A program made the position numbers and the translations under genes. From Portibacter lacus (GTDB lineage Bacteria > Bacteroidota > Bacteroidia > Chitinophagales > Saprospiraceae): a stretch of 64,000 nucleotides of DNA. Positions 27,138 through 36,247 of the stretch are shown here, piece by piece. Under the pieces are notes generated by a model. That model was not told the origin of the DNA. It worked only from the letters and a program-made list of their open reading frames with translations, and made no database searches. The first letter of the stretch is position 1. Every line of letters starts with the position of its first letter. The DNA is taken from positions 124,001 through 188,000 of the forward strand of contig NZ_JAJNKA010000001.1 of NCBI RefSeq assembly GCF_021533215.1, in the 5' to 3' direction.

Positions 27138-27165
27138 TTGATTAAGGTAATAATTTATAAATTTG
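27138..27165 (+). promoter_or_regulatory. Bacteroidota-type promoter of prs
   Basis: TTG at 27138-27140, a 17-base spacer, and TAAATTTG at 27158-27165: an exact match to the TTG-N17-TAnnTTTG form. The ATG of prs lies 21 bases downstream. This also argues against translation from the TTG at 27163, which is inside the box. Confidence 0.75.
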
Positions 27166-27186
27166 CGCACTTGGAATGATAATATT

Positions 27187-28116
27187 ATGAAAGAAGTAAA
27201 GTTATTCTCGGGCACAAACTCCCGTTATATTGCAGAACCAATAGCAGATTTCTATGGATATCCACTAGGGAAGCTAATCGTTAACAAGTTTAGCGATGGA
27301 GAAATGCAAACGATTATTGAGGAATCTGTAAGAGGGGCGTCTGTCTTTTTTATACAGTCCACATTTGCACCCGCTGATAATCTTTTAGAATTATTGTTGT
27401 TAATCGATTCGGCGAAACGTGCATCGGCAGGTTATATCACAGCAGTGATACCTTATTTCGGTTATGCGAGACAAGACAGGAAGGATAAGCCACGTGTGCC
27501 GATCTCAGCAAAAATGATAGCGAATATAATAGAAAGTGCTGGGGCTAATCGAGTTATAACGATGGACTTACATGCAGATCAGATTCAAGGATTTTTCGAT
27601 ATTCCTGTGGATCACTTAAGATCGGAGGCTATTTTTATTCCATACCTGAAGAAGCAGAAACTAGATAATGTACTTTTTGCATCTCCGGATGTAGGTGGTG
27701 TGAAACGTGCTAGAACTTATGCGAAGTACTTTGAAAAGGACTTAGTGATTTGTGATAAAGAGCGTAGGAGGGCGAATGAAGTAGCATCTATGACCGTCAT
27801 CGGAAATGTAACGGGTGCAGATGTTATCTTAGTAGATGATATGGCGGATACAGCGGGTACACTTTGTAAGGCGGCGGATGTGCTCATGGAGAAAGGTGCT
27901 AAGAGTGTTCGTGCTTTATGTACGCATGCGGTTCTTTCTGGGAAAGCATATGAAAATATAGAGAAATCACAATTGCAGCAGTTAATTGTAACAGATACAT
28001 TGCCGCTAAAGAAGAAAACAGATAAGATAAAAGTATTGAGTTGTGCTCAGTTGTTTGCTAAGGCGATTAGGAATACACATGAGTACAGGTCTATAGCTGC
28101 GTTGTTTGTTGATTAA
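27187..28116 (+). CDS. prs: Ribose-phosphate pyrophosphokinase
   Basis: Makes PRPP from ribose 5-phosphate and ATP for purine, pyrimidine, NAD and histidine synthesis; it thus feeds the purL, pyrD and nadC products in this window. The protein from the ATG at 27187 has 309 residues, the usual size. Landmarks are KLFSGTNSRYIAEPIADF, the Mg/ATP segment TMDLHADQIQGFFDIPVDHL, SPDVGGVKRARTYAK, and the PRPP-binding loop DVILVDDMADTAGTL. A longer frame from TTG at 27163 is rejected because that codon lies within the promoter box. Confidence 0.96.
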   Translation: MKEVKLFSGTNSRYIAEPIADFYGYPLGKLIVNKFSDGEMQTIIEESVRGASVFFIQSTFAPADNLLELLLLIDSAKRASAGYITAVIPYFGYARQDRKDKPRVPISAKMIANIIESAGANRVITMDLHADQIQGFFDIPVDHLRSEAIFIPYLKKQKLDNVLFASPDVGGVKRARTYAKYFEKDLVICDKERRRANEVASMTVIGNVTGADVILVDDMADTAGTLCKAADVLMEKGAKSVRALCTHAVLSGKAYENIEKSQLQQLIVTDTLPLKKKTDKIKVLSCAQLFAKAIRNTHEYRSIAALFVD

Positions 28117-28140
28117 ATTTCCTACTTAAGGGAAATAGAA

Positions 28141-28148
28141 TATATTTG
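28141..28148 (+). promoter_or_regulatory. Candidate -7 element of tRNA-Leu
   Basis: TATATTTG matches TAnnTTTG and lies 12 bases before the first base of the tRNA. A TTG at the expected upstream distance is not present, so strength is uncertain. Confidence 0.45.
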
Positions 28149-28160
28149 CAGACGATTTAG

Positions 28161-28247
28161 GCCCGGGTGCTGGAATTGGTAGACAGGCATGGTTGAGGGC
28201 CATGTGTCCGTATGGGCGTGAGGGTTCGACTCCCTTTCCGGGCACCA
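28161..28247 (+). tRNA. tRNA-Leu (anticodon GAG)
   Basis: An 87-base cloverleaf with encoded CCA (28245-28247). The acceptor stem GCCCGGG pairs with TCCGGGC. The anticodon arm CATGG-TTGAGGG-CCATG gives anticodon GAG, reading CUU/CUC. A long variable arm (TGTCCGTATGGGCGTG region) and the T arm GAGGG-TTCGACT-CCCTT complete a class II leucine tRNA. A hairpin terminator follows immediately. Confidence 0.96.
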
Positions 28248-28255
28248 ATACTAAG

Positions 28256-28288
28256 AAGCTTTTCGATTAATTTCGAAGAGCTTTTTTT
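28256..28288 (+). terminator. Rho-independent terminator of tRNA-Leu
   Basis: An 11-bp stem (AAGCTTTTCGA / TCGAAGAGCTT, one G-U pair) with a six-base loop, followed directly by seven T. It starts nine bases after the tRNA CCA end. Confidence 0.85.
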
Positions 28289-28313
28289 GGATTAAAGCTA
28301 AAAACAGGAGTAT

Positions 28314-29220
28314 CCCGCAGATTTCGCAAAGGACGCAGATAGGAAATATTTAGACTTGGACCTGTCTTGCTTTAGCGAGTAGCCAGCGGGGAGAACTTGA
28401 AGGGATGTCTAGGACTGCGAAGCTGAATGTTTCGGTGTTAGTGGATAGTGGTTAGTGAGAAAAACTCATGGTCTCACATAAAGTGAGGCTATGAATGTTT
28501 TTTGATTTCTATGAAAAGTTATCACTAAATCCATGATCTTGATAGCCTGATCTGGAGGTCAGACCATCAGATCATTGGTTTGCTGAGAAGGGCAAAAAAG
28601 TTTGCCGTAGATTTCGCAAATGACGCAGATAGGAAATATTTAGACTTGGACCTGTCTTGCTTTAGCGAGTAGCCAGCGGGGAGAACTTGAAGGGATGTCT
28701 AGGACTGCGAAGCTGAATGTTTCGGTGTTAGTGGATAGTTGATAGTGAAAAAACTCATGGTCTCACATAAAGTGAGGCTATGAATGTTTTTTGATTTCTA
28801 TGAAAAGTTATCACGAAATCGATGATCTTGATAGCCTGAACTGGAGGTCAGACCATCAGATCATTAGTTTGCTGAAAAGGGCAAAAGTATCCCGCAGATT
28901 TCGCAAAGTACGCAGATAGGAAATATTTAGACTCGGACCTGTCTTGCTTTAGCGAGTAGCCAGCGGGGAGAACTTGAAGGGATGTCTAGGACTGCGAAGC
29001 TGAATGTTTCGGTGTTAGTGGATAGTGGTTAGTAAGAAAAACTCATGGTCTCACATAAAGTGAGGCTATGAATGTTTTTTGATTTCTATGAAAAGTTATC
29101 ACGAAATCGATGATCTTGATAGCCTGAACTGGAGGTCAGACCATCAGATCATTAGTTTGCTGAGAAGGGCAAAAAGTATTCCGCAGATTTCGCAAGGACG
29201 TAGATAGGAAACATATAGAC
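28314..29220. repeat. Tandem array of about 288-bp repeats, three full copies plus a fragment
   Basis: Copies begin near 28314, 28604 and 28891; a 40-base partial copy begins near 29180 (spacings 290, 287 and 289). Each opens with a CGCAGATTTCGCAAA-like segment followed by GACGCAGATAGGAAA. Each full copy carries the same potential hairpin (first copy CATGGTCTCAC 28467-28477 and GTGAGGCTATG 28483-28493) and an ATGATCT...AGATCAT inverted repeat near its end. No open frame is maintained across copies. Copies differ at a few scattered positions in a mosaic pattern. The fragment ends at the stop of the peroxidase gene. No terminal target-site duplication or transposase was seen. Confidence 0.9.
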
Positions 29221-29228
29221 TCAATTAC

Positions 29229-30440
29229 TTAGCGTCCTATATCTCCACCCACTGGTAACCCACTCGGTACTGACTCAGGTATTTTTTTATCAAAATCATC
29301 ATCGTTGAGACAATTTAGAAATGAAATGATGGGATTGATTTCACGGCTGGTCAACTGTAATTCATTCACGAACTCATCATAATGGCTAGCTTTGATTTCT
29401 TCATGCCGTTCTTTCCCATCTGCAATATCTTCATAAAATTCAAGCACCTCTTCAAGCGTATTGAAAATTCCGTTATGCATATAAGGGGCAGTAAATCTTA
29501 AGTTCCTAAGACTTGGAGTTCTAAATGCATATCGCTCTTCTATTCCCTTATCAAATTCACTCAATTTTAAATTTTCTGGAACACCAAGAACATGAGATTT
29601 GAAATCTGAAAACATAGCGCCGTTATGGCAATTACCACAACCAACTTCTTTGAAAATCTCGAAACCTTCTTTTTCAGAAAGCGAAATGGCATCCTTGTCA
29701 CCGCGCATAAATTGATCAAACCTAGAATTCGTTGTAACCAAAGTTCTTTCAAAAGCTGCAAGTGCTTTACCTATATTTTCCCTAGTGATGGATTCTTCAT
29801 CTCTGAAAACTTGCTTGAATATCGTAGCATAAGTTTTATTCTTTTTCAGTCTAGAAATCACTTCAATAATGATCTCTTCCTCATCATATTTCGTTCCTCT
29901 CATTTCTTCAAATGCAAGGATAGGTTCTATGGCTTGAGCTTCTAAACTTTTTACTCGATTATCCCAAAACATAGGTGCATTTTCAGGATCGTAATTGTTT
30001 GTTATATTCAAACCATTGAATGCGGTATTCAATATCGTATGCGCATTTCGTTTCACAAACGGAATCGTGTTAGGAGAATTAAAAGTTCTATTAATTCCAA
30101 AGCCTGATCCATTTACACCGATAGATAAATCTCGGTATTCTGCATATCCATTATTAGGATGATGGCAAGTCGCACAAGCAACGTCTAGGTCTCCCGATAA
30201 TATCGGATCATAAAATAACAATCTGCCCAATTCTACTTTTTCGATGCTCTGTGGATTGTCGCGAGGTGCCGCTGCAGTCTGTGGTAACGGGTAATGGACA
30301 TTTAAGGCACGCAACTTTCGTTTCTTTGCAGCTTTCTCTGACTTCTTTTCAGTAGGCTGAATATCTTGATGATTACATTGGGTAGTGATACAAGCAATGC
30401 AAAGAAAAAATAGCGCACGAAAGATATTCCGGTAATTCAA
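29229..30440 (-). CDS. Di-haem cytochrome c peroxidase / MauG family lipoprotein
   Basis: Periplasmic c-type cytochrome of the bacterial di-haem peroxidase family, which typically reduces hydrogen peroxide. The signal FRALFFLCIACITTQC ends in a lipobox cysteine (residue 22). Two haem-binding CxxCH motifs are present: CATCH at 89-93 and CGNCH at 268-272. The downstream segment APYMHNGIFNTLEEVLEFY carries the methionine region typical of this family. The length is 403 residues. The only usable start is TTG at 30440; the upstream frame is closed without an ATG. It sits directly beside the tandem repeat array. It may help with oxidative stress, as may the Bat operon. Confidence 0.9.
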   Translation of the reverse strand: MNYRNIFRALFFLCIACITTQCNHQDIQPTEKKSEKAAKKRKLRALNVHYPLPQTAAAPRDNPQSIEKVELGRLLFYDPILSGDLDVACATCHHPNNGYAEYRDLSIGVNGSGFGINRTFNSPNTIPFVKRNAHTILNTAFNGLNITNNYDPENAPMFWDNRVKSLEAQAIEPILAFEEMRGTKYDEEEIIIEVISRLKKNKTYATIFKQVFRDEESITRENIGKALAAFERTLVTTNSRFDQFMRGDKDAISLSEKEGFEIFKEVGCGNCHNGAMFSDFKSHVLGVPENLKLSEFDKGIEERYAFRTPSLRNLRFTAPYMHNGIFNTLEEVLEFYEDIADGKERHEEIKASHYDEFVNELQLTSREINPIISFLNCLNDDDFDKKIPESVPSGLPVGGDIGR

Positions 30441-30651
30441 TAGGGATGAAAAATTTCTATTTTAATTAAAAGGTAGTACCCATCTACCTTCACAAGGTAA
30501 TAGAAAAAGTTTTAATTATATCAAATTAAAGACAAAATTATCTTTATTTATTTGATAAATTTTTAGGATTTAGATTTTACATATTTTGATCTCTGCAAAG
30601 GGCTAGTAAATTCATCTTCTTAAGAAGTTCTATCTAGGAGAATGCTAGTTC

Positions 30652-31272
30652 TTAAGATATGTCTTCTAGATTTTTCCCAGTTAGCTTTTGAACATTTTTA
30701 GTTATTTTTTCAATTGGCCAGTCCCACCATTTTAAATTCAAAAGTCTATGGATCTCTTCATCTGAAAATCGCTTCCGTATTAGCTTAGCTGGATTACCTC
30801 CTACTATTTCATAAGGAGCTACATCCTTCGTTACTACTGATTTAGACCCTATAATAGCACCGTCGCCTATCGTAACTCCAGGCATAATGGTAGCAGCATA
30901 TCCGATCCACACGTCATTGCCTACCGTTGTGTTTCCCTTCGTAGGATATGTCTTTCCTTCCATTGCATTGCTCCAGTCTTTTCCGAATATGGCAAAAGGG
31001 TAGGAGGTTATCGCATCACTTAGATGATTGGCTCCATTCATAATGAAGGTAACATCTGATGCAATCATGCAAAACTTTCCAATGATTAGTTGGTCGCCAG
31101 TGAAATCGAAGTGATACTTTACGTTTTTTTCAAAATTTTCTACATGCTCAAAATCGTCATAATAGGTATAATCGCCAATAATAATATTCGGATTTTTGAC
31201 GACGTTTTTCAAGAAGCAAAGTCGGTCATAATGTGGTAAAGGAAATTTTAAATTTTTATCAGGGATATCCAT
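30652..31272 (-). CDS. CatB/Vat-type hexapeptide-repeat acetyltransferase
   Basis: Trimeric left-handed beta-helix acyltransferase using acetyl-CoA. The sequence has the xenobiotic acetyltransferase pattern: IGDYTYYDD, IGKFCMIASDVTFIMNGANH with the catalytic histidine, YPF, then hexapeptide turns (VGNDVWIGYAATIMPGVTIG, IIGSKSVVTKDV) and GGNPAKLIRKRF. Members acetylate chloramphenicol or streptogramins, but many chromosomal homologues have unknown substrates, so resistance should not be assumed. An upstream TTG at 31293 adds seven residues; the ATG at 31272 (206 residues) is preferred. Neighbours do not indicate a pathway. Confidence 0.88.
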   Translation of the reverse strand: MDIPDKNLKFPLPHYDRLCFLKNVVKNPNIIIGDYTYYDDFEHVENFEKNVKYHFDFTGDQLIIGKFCMIASDVTFIMNGANHLSDAITSYPFAIFGKDWSNAMEGKTYPTKGNTTVGNDVWIGYAATIMPGVTIGDGAIIGSKSVVTKDVAPYEIVGGNPAKLIRKRFSDEEIHRLLNLKWWDWPIEKITKNVQKLTGKNLEDIS

Positions 31273-31368
31273 TGTTAACTTTTTCAGTTCCAATTTAAGT
31301 CATCACTCCGGATATTCCAAAAGATCTCCCGGTTGGCAGCATAAAGCTTAGCATCTATATACATTTTA

Positions 31369-31986
31369 TTAAACCAATACTCTAATCACAAGCAAGATAC
31401 CAAGGAATGCGATGATTAGACCAGAAGCCTTCTTAAGAATTAATTGTTTTCCAGAGGAGATGAAATTGACCAACTTGTCAGCTAGTAATATTTTGAAGAT
31501 ATCTGTAATGATAAGCATTCCCAGAACAGCTGATACAAAATAAGTGAGATCAAGCCTAGAAATTTCTTGTGCCATCATTGTCGAAATAGAACCGAACCAA
31601 ATCAACGCGCAGAATGGATTAAATAAATTGACCATAAAACCTTTTAGCCATAGTTTCCAAGGAGACCTAATTAACAATTTCTCAGTTGTACGTTGTAAGG
31701 CAGTAGTTTTTATAAAAGTATGAATTCCAATCCCAACTAAGATTAGACCGCCTATAATCCCTACGCTCATCTGAAACAAAGGCGTCTTTAAAACATTGAC
31801 CAATAAAGAAAACCCGAAAATAGCGCAAAGTATATATAAGAAATCACTACACCATACACCGAAAGCAACCGAAAGGCCAGCCTTGAAACCATTTTCCATA
31901 GTTGAATCGATAAATAGGAAAATGACAGGCCCGAGTAAGATGCTAAGACTTAATCCTAGTAATAGTCCTTGGAGGATTATATTCAT
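31369..31986 (-). CDS. LysE family amino-acid exporter
   Basis: A 205-residue inner-membrane protein with about six helices. The N-terminal GLLLGLSLSILLGPVIFLFI contains the family GP motif, followed by GFKAGLSVAFGVWCSDFLYI and, in the middle, GFMVNLFNPFCALIWFGS, corresponding to the conserved NP motif of LysE/RhtB exporters. The substrate is unknown. It lies 13 bases downstream of the GH3-family gene and is probably cotranscribed; GH3-type enzymes conjugate amino acids, so a shared link to amino acids is possible but speculative. Confidence 0.88.
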   Translation of the reverse strand: MNIILQGLLLGLSLSILLGPVIFLFIDSTMENGFKAGLSVAFGVWCSDFLYILCAIFGFSLLVNVLKTPLFQMSVGIIGGLILVGIGIHTFIKTTALQRTTEKLLIRSPWKLWLKGFMVNLFNPFCALIWFGSISTMMAQEISRLDLTYFVSAVLGMLIITDIFKILLADKLVNFISSGKQLILKKASGLIIAFLGILLVIRVLV

Positions 31987-31999
31987 TCAGTCTTGTGAT

Positions 32000-33529
32000 T
32001 TATATTAAAAGAGCGGTCCGTTTAGATTCCACGAATTTCTGCCATTCAGCTTGATTGCTGCCTTTTACAACTCGGGATACTTTACTTTGTCCGTTCATTT
32101 TACCTCTGAGCTTAGTCCATTCATAGAACCAATCATTCGGGATGATATGAACGATAGGTGGTTGTAACATCGCGCCTCGTTCTGCTTGGTAATCATCATT
32201 TAATCGCTTCAACTCCTTATCTAAATTCCGTGCGACCATTTCATTATCGATCGTCGCATCGGAGCCAATAAACCATTCGTGGGCAAAATGATTATTTTTC
32301 GGAATAACACCCACTGAGAATTCTCGCAAGTCTAAATCTAATTTTTCCTTGACATTGCAGACCGCATCATTCATGTTTTCTACAGATAAATGCTCTCCAC
32401 AGACGCTTAAGAAATGTTGCGTCCTTCCGGTAATCTTAATTTTACCTAAGGTTTTATCCGTAAACTTCACATTGTCACCTATTAGGTATCGCCATGCACC
32501 AGCGCATGTAGAAATAACCATTGCATAATCTATATCTTCTTCTACTTCATCTATAGTGTAAGCTTTGGTGCCTTCTTTCACCATGCCGACTTCGTCAAAA
32601 TTATCGTCGTTAAATGGTATGAATTCATAAAATATCCCAGCATTAAATAGTAGGCTCATATCATCCCTTTCTGGACAATTCTGAAATGCGAAAAAACCTT
32701 CTGATGCCAAGTACGTGTCGATATACATCATCGAACCACCAATGATATTTTCTAAATTTTCTTTGTAGGGTTCGAGGTTGATTCCACCTGTTACAAATAG
32801 GGAAAGGTCAGGCCATAATTCTCTTATGTTTTCGATCTGATAGTGGTCTACTATTTTTTCCAGTATTAATTGGACCCAAGATGGAATTCCAGAAACAACG
32901 CTAATGTTCCATTTTTCTGCATTCTTAACAATCATTTCTGCTCTTTCTTCCCAGGTAGGAAGCATGGTTGTCGCTAGTTCTGGTTTCTTGAATCTTCTGA
33001 TCCATAATGGAGGCTTTCTTCCATTGATACCGCTGAGGTCTCCGACGAGACTGTTGTTGTACTTCGTTAACGAAGCACTTCCACCGATCATAAGCCACTG
33101 TTTCACCAGCTTAGAGATGGGCATTTTGAATTTATTCACGGATGCAAGAATTCCCAAAGAGGACTGGCGCATCGCCTTCTGCATATCTTTAGTTACGGGT
33201 ATGTACTTGCTTGGTGCTCCTGAAGTTCCAGAACTGAGTGCGAAGAATGGGACCGTTCCTGGCCATGCAATATTCTGTTCTCCTGCTAAAGATTTATGCC
33301 ACCATTCATCGTACATTTTATTGTAATCGTGAATGGGAACTGCATTTTGAAATTCATCAAAAGAAGTAATTTTATCGAAGTGATAATATTTACCAATTTC
33401 CGTTTTCTTCGCTGTATTGAGCAATTTCAAAAGGGTAGCTTTTTGAAATTGGACAGGATTTTGTTCGTTAACATTTTTCGAATTAACAAGGCCAATCTTC
33501 CTGTTGACAATTTTGCCTGGAATGCTCAT
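32000..33529 (-). CDS. GH3 auxin-responsive promoter family protein (acyl-adenylate-forming)
   Basis: A 509-residue cytoplasmic protein of the GH3 family, related to acyl-acid amido synthetases of plants. The ATP/AMP motif FFALSSGTSGAPSKYIPVT lies near residues 94-112. Further landmarks are MMYIDTYLASEGFFAFQ (the second AMP motif region) and YRYLIGDNVKFTD-like AWRYLIGDNVKF, then a C-terminal domain with GEHLSVENMNDAV. By family it should activate a carboxylate as adenylate and transfer it to an amine such as an amino acid. Bacterial substrates are mostly unknown. It is coupled to the LysE gene downstream. Confidence 0.92.
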   Translation of the reverse strand: MSIPGKIVNRKIGLVNSKNVNEQNPVQFQKATLLKLLNTAKKTEIGKYYHFDKITSFDEFQNAVPIHDYNKMYDEWWHKSLAGEQNIAWPGTVPFFALSSGTSGAPSKYIPVTKDMQKAMRQSSLGILASVNKFKMPISKLVKQWLMIGGSASLTKYNNSLVGDLSGINGRKPPLWIRRFKKPELATTMLPTWEERAEMIVKNAEKWNISVVSGIPSWVQLILEKIVDHYQIENIRELWPDLSLFVTGGINLEPYKENLENIIGGSMMYIDTYLASEGFFAFQNCPERDDMSLLFNAGIFYEFIPFNDDNFDEVGMVKEGTKAYTIDEVEEDIDYAMVISTCAGAWRYLIGDNVKFTDKTLGKIKITGRTQHFLSVCGEHLSVENMNDAVCNVKEKLDLDLREFSVGVIPKNNHFAHEWFIGSDATIDNEMVARNLDKELKRLNDDYQAERGAMLQPPIVHIIPNDWFYEWTKLRGKMNGQSKVSRVVKGSNQAEWQKFVESKRTALLI

Positions 33530-33694
33530 AGCAGTTATTTTAATTTAAACTTAAGTCTACTCATTGAAAATAAATATAAAAATGGATAATTGATACCCCT
33601 GAGTCGACAAGTTTAAGTTGTCACCAGAAGTTCATTCAGACAATTGGAGCAAACTATTTCCTTGTTTGTGTTTAAAATCTAGAAATTATTAACA

Positions 33695-36187
33695 TTAGAA
33701 TTCTTCTTCCTCGAATTCTCCTTCTTCGAATTGATTCAATTTTTCATCATTCTGGCTTTGACGTACGATTTCGTCATAAACCTTGCAATCGATTTCTATG
33801 CTTAAGCCGCCTTCAGGCTTCTTGAATTTTTTCGTCTTGTCGTAGTCGACTGTTGGATCTGCTTCGAGTTTCTGAAGAAAGTCAACGAATACAGGTCGAG
33901 CCATGACTCCACCTTGCCCATTAGCTAGGCTCCTAAATCGAATCCATGGGTTTTCGCCACCGACCCAAGTACCTACCACAAGATCAGGTGTGATTCCCAT
34001 AAACCATCCATCAACGTAGTTATTAGTAGTTCCTGTCTTTCCACCAACTTCTGATTCGAAATTGTATTTTCCTTGGATAAAGGAAGCAGCATAGCGGAGC
34101 ATATCAACCATCACATAATTATAAGATTCAGGCAATGCAGTCTGTTGTTCAGGTACAGCATTGTAGATGAGACGTCCGTTTTTATCTTCGATCTTAGTTA
34201 CAAAGATCGGTTTGTTATATACGCCATTATTCGCAAATGTAGTGTAGGCGCCGGTCATATCCATTAAGGATAATTCAGCAGCACCTAGACATATGGAAGG
34301 AGATCTTGGAATTTTATCTATCGGTACACCCATATTAGATGCTAAGTTTCTAACTACATCGACATTGCCTAATTCCTTCATTAACCATACGGAAACTGAG
34401 TTTTTCGATTGCTTTAATCCTTCGTATAAAGTGAGATTTTCACCTGAAAATTTTCCATTGGCATTGCTAGGTTCCCATTTTTTCAATAGCCCAAACTTAC
34501 TATCACCTGGCGCAATACTATACTGGACATCTTTCACTTTCCAACAAGGAGACATTCCTTGCTGGAAAATAGCTGTTCCATAGATAAATGGCTTAAAAGT
34601 AGATCCAACTTGACGATTAGAATTAATGTGGTCAAACTGGAAGTAATTATGATCTGAACCTCCGACCCATGCTTTAACTTCTCCTGATTCAGGATCTACT
34701 GCGAGCATACCAATTTGCATGTGCATCTGATGGTATTTTATCGAATCCATCGGAGTCATAATGGTATCCGTTTCGCCGACAGCGTTATAAGCGAAGACCT
34801 TCATGTTTGACTTTTTATTAAAGTCAGTTTTGGCTTGTGCTTGTAACTTGCTCCATTGGCTTTTCAAAGTAGGCCAATGTTTAGATTTCATAATTTTATT
34901 ATAAGTAGCCGCCTGGTTCTTCGTTATAATTTCTCGATCCATTAACGTCGCTAAATATCCTTTTTCACTACCTGCCTTTAACATTCTTAGCACATCAGCA
35001 TCTCTTAATCGAGCATCAGAAAAATCCTCTACAATCTCAGCATAGATCTGATTCATGTACTTTTCTTTAAGCAATCTGAATCGCTCAGAATTTCGAACCA
35101 AACTATTCAGTGACTCTCTTCTGATTCTTTTCTGATTGCTGTCGGCATCATAAGTCCATGGATCTTTGCCTGCCCAAACTTTGAAATATTTCTCCTGTAA
35201 CGATTTCATGTGATCCTTTGCGGCAGCCTCGGCGTAAGTTTGCATTTTCGAATCAATCGTGGTATATACTTTAAGTCCATCTAAGTAGATGTTATAACTT
35301 CCTCCTCCTGGTTTCTGATATCTTGGTTGACTTAATGTTGTTTTAAGCCATTTAGTAAGTTCACCTCTAAAATGGGGGGCAAGGCCTTTAGAATCTTCTT
35401 GTCTTTTAAAATTAGAAAGGTCTATCGGCTTCGCTTTTTCTATATCGTAGTTTTCGGCACTTAGAAAACCCGCTTTCTTCATTCTGCTCAGGACAAATAC
35501 TTTCTTTCGCTGAGCTCGGTCAGGATGCATTTTTGGGTTGTAGTAAACTGGATTGTTAAGCATACCAACTAACACCGCCGCTTCATCTGGTTCTAACTCG
35601 CTCTGATCTTTTCCGAAGTAGGTATTCGCAGCGGCACTGATTCCGTAAGAATCATAAATGAATTCGAATTTATTAAGATACATGGCAAGTATTTCCTCTT
35701 TAGTATATCTCTTTTCAAGTTCTAAAGAAATAATCCATTCTTGTAATTTCTGGTAAACCCGTTTTATGAAATTTCTTGAATAATTAGTAAAAAATAGTTT
35801 TGCTAATTGTTGAGTGATGGTACTTCCACCTCCATTTTTACCGAGATATAACACAGCTCTGGCAAAGCTTCGCGGATCGATCCCGTTGTGGCTGAAGAAG
35901 CGAATATCTTCTGTAGCCACTAATGCATTAATGATGTTAGGATTTAATTCATCATAGGTTACCCAGTCTCTATTGTATTTGAAATATCGACCAAGTTCCT
36001 TTTTATCACTGGTGTAAACTAAAGTTGCGTATTCAAATTTCGGATTTTCGAGTTCGTCTATTTCTGGTAAATCAGAATAAGAAACAAGTGCAAACAGGGC
36101 TACAACAGCGAGTAAGCCAGATATTGCTAATAACCACATCCAAAAGACGTAGGCACGAAATTGTTTTTTAGGTCCTTTCTCTGACAT
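33695..36187 (-). CDS. Penicillin-binding protein 1A, bifunctional
   Basis: Inner-membrane peptidoglycan synthase with glycosyltransferase and transpeptidase activities. A single helix at residues 13-35 is followed by the GT51 domain with catalytic Glu93 in VATEDIRFFSHNG and GGSTITQQLAKLFF. An unusually charged linker of about 150 residues precedes the transpeptidase, which shows the nucleophile STFK near residue 530, SKNSVSVWL and the KTGT motif near 716. The end is acidic and low complexity (EEGEFEEEEF). The length of 830 residues suits class A PBPs. It is 60 bases downstream of aroB. Confidence 0.94.
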   Translation of the reverse strand: MSEKGPKKQFRAYVFWMWLLAISGLLAVVALFALVSYSDLPEIDELENPKFEYATLVYTSDKKELGRYFKYNRDWVTYDELNPNIINALVATEDIRFFSHNGIDPRSFARAVLYLGKNGGGSTITQQLAKLFFTNYSRNFIKRVYQKLQEWIISLELEKRYTKEEILAMYLNKFEFIYDSYGISAAANTYFGKDQSELEPDEAAVLVGMLNNPVYYNPKMHPDRAQRKKVFVLSRMKKAGFLSAENYDIEKAKPIDLSNFKRQEDSKGLAPHFRGELTKWLKTTLSQPRYQKPGGGSYNIYLDGLKVYTTIDSKMQTYAEAAAKDHMKSLQEKYFKVWAGKDPWTYDADSNQKRIRRESLNSLVRNSERFRLLKEKYMNQIYAEIVEDFSDARLRDADVLRMLKAGSEKGYLATLMDREIITKNQAATYNKIMKSKHWPTLKSQWSKLQAQAKTDFNKKSNMKVFAYNAVGETDTIMTPMDSIKYHQMHMQIGMLAVDPESGEVKAWVGGSDHNYFQFDHINSNRQVGSTFKPFIYGTAIFQQGMSPCWKVKDVQYSIAPGDSKFGLLKKWEPSNANGKFSGENLTLYEGLKQSKNSVSVWLMKELGNVDVVRNLASNMGVPIDKIPRSPSICLGAAELSLMDMTGAYTTFANNGVYNKPIFVTKIEDKNGRLIYNAVPEQQTALPESYNYVMVDMLRYAASFIQGKYNFESEVGGKTGTTNNYVDGWFMGITPDLVVGTWVGGENPWIRFRSLANGQGGVMARPVFVDFLQKLEADPTVDYDKTKKFKKPEGGLSIEIDCKVYDEIVRQSQNDEKLNQFEEGEFEEEEF

Positions 36188-36247
36188 AGAAAAAATAAGT
36201 TAACTTCAAGAAAATTAATTGCAAATATATTACAAATATCTATAATA

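Noticed and set aside
28314-29220. CRISPR array interpretation of the tandem repeats
   Set aside because: Units are about 288 bp and repeated in full without unique spacers, and no cas genes are present.
28314-29220. Integrated element attached at tRNA-Leu
   Set aside because: The tRNA 3' end is not duplicated downstream, and no integrase or cargo genes lie between the repeats; the array is simply next to the tRNA terminator.
30652-31272. Chloramphenicol or streptogramin resistance gene
   Set aside because: The fold and catalytic histidine fit the family, but chromosomal homologues often have other substrates and no mobile-element context is present; resistance is not supported.
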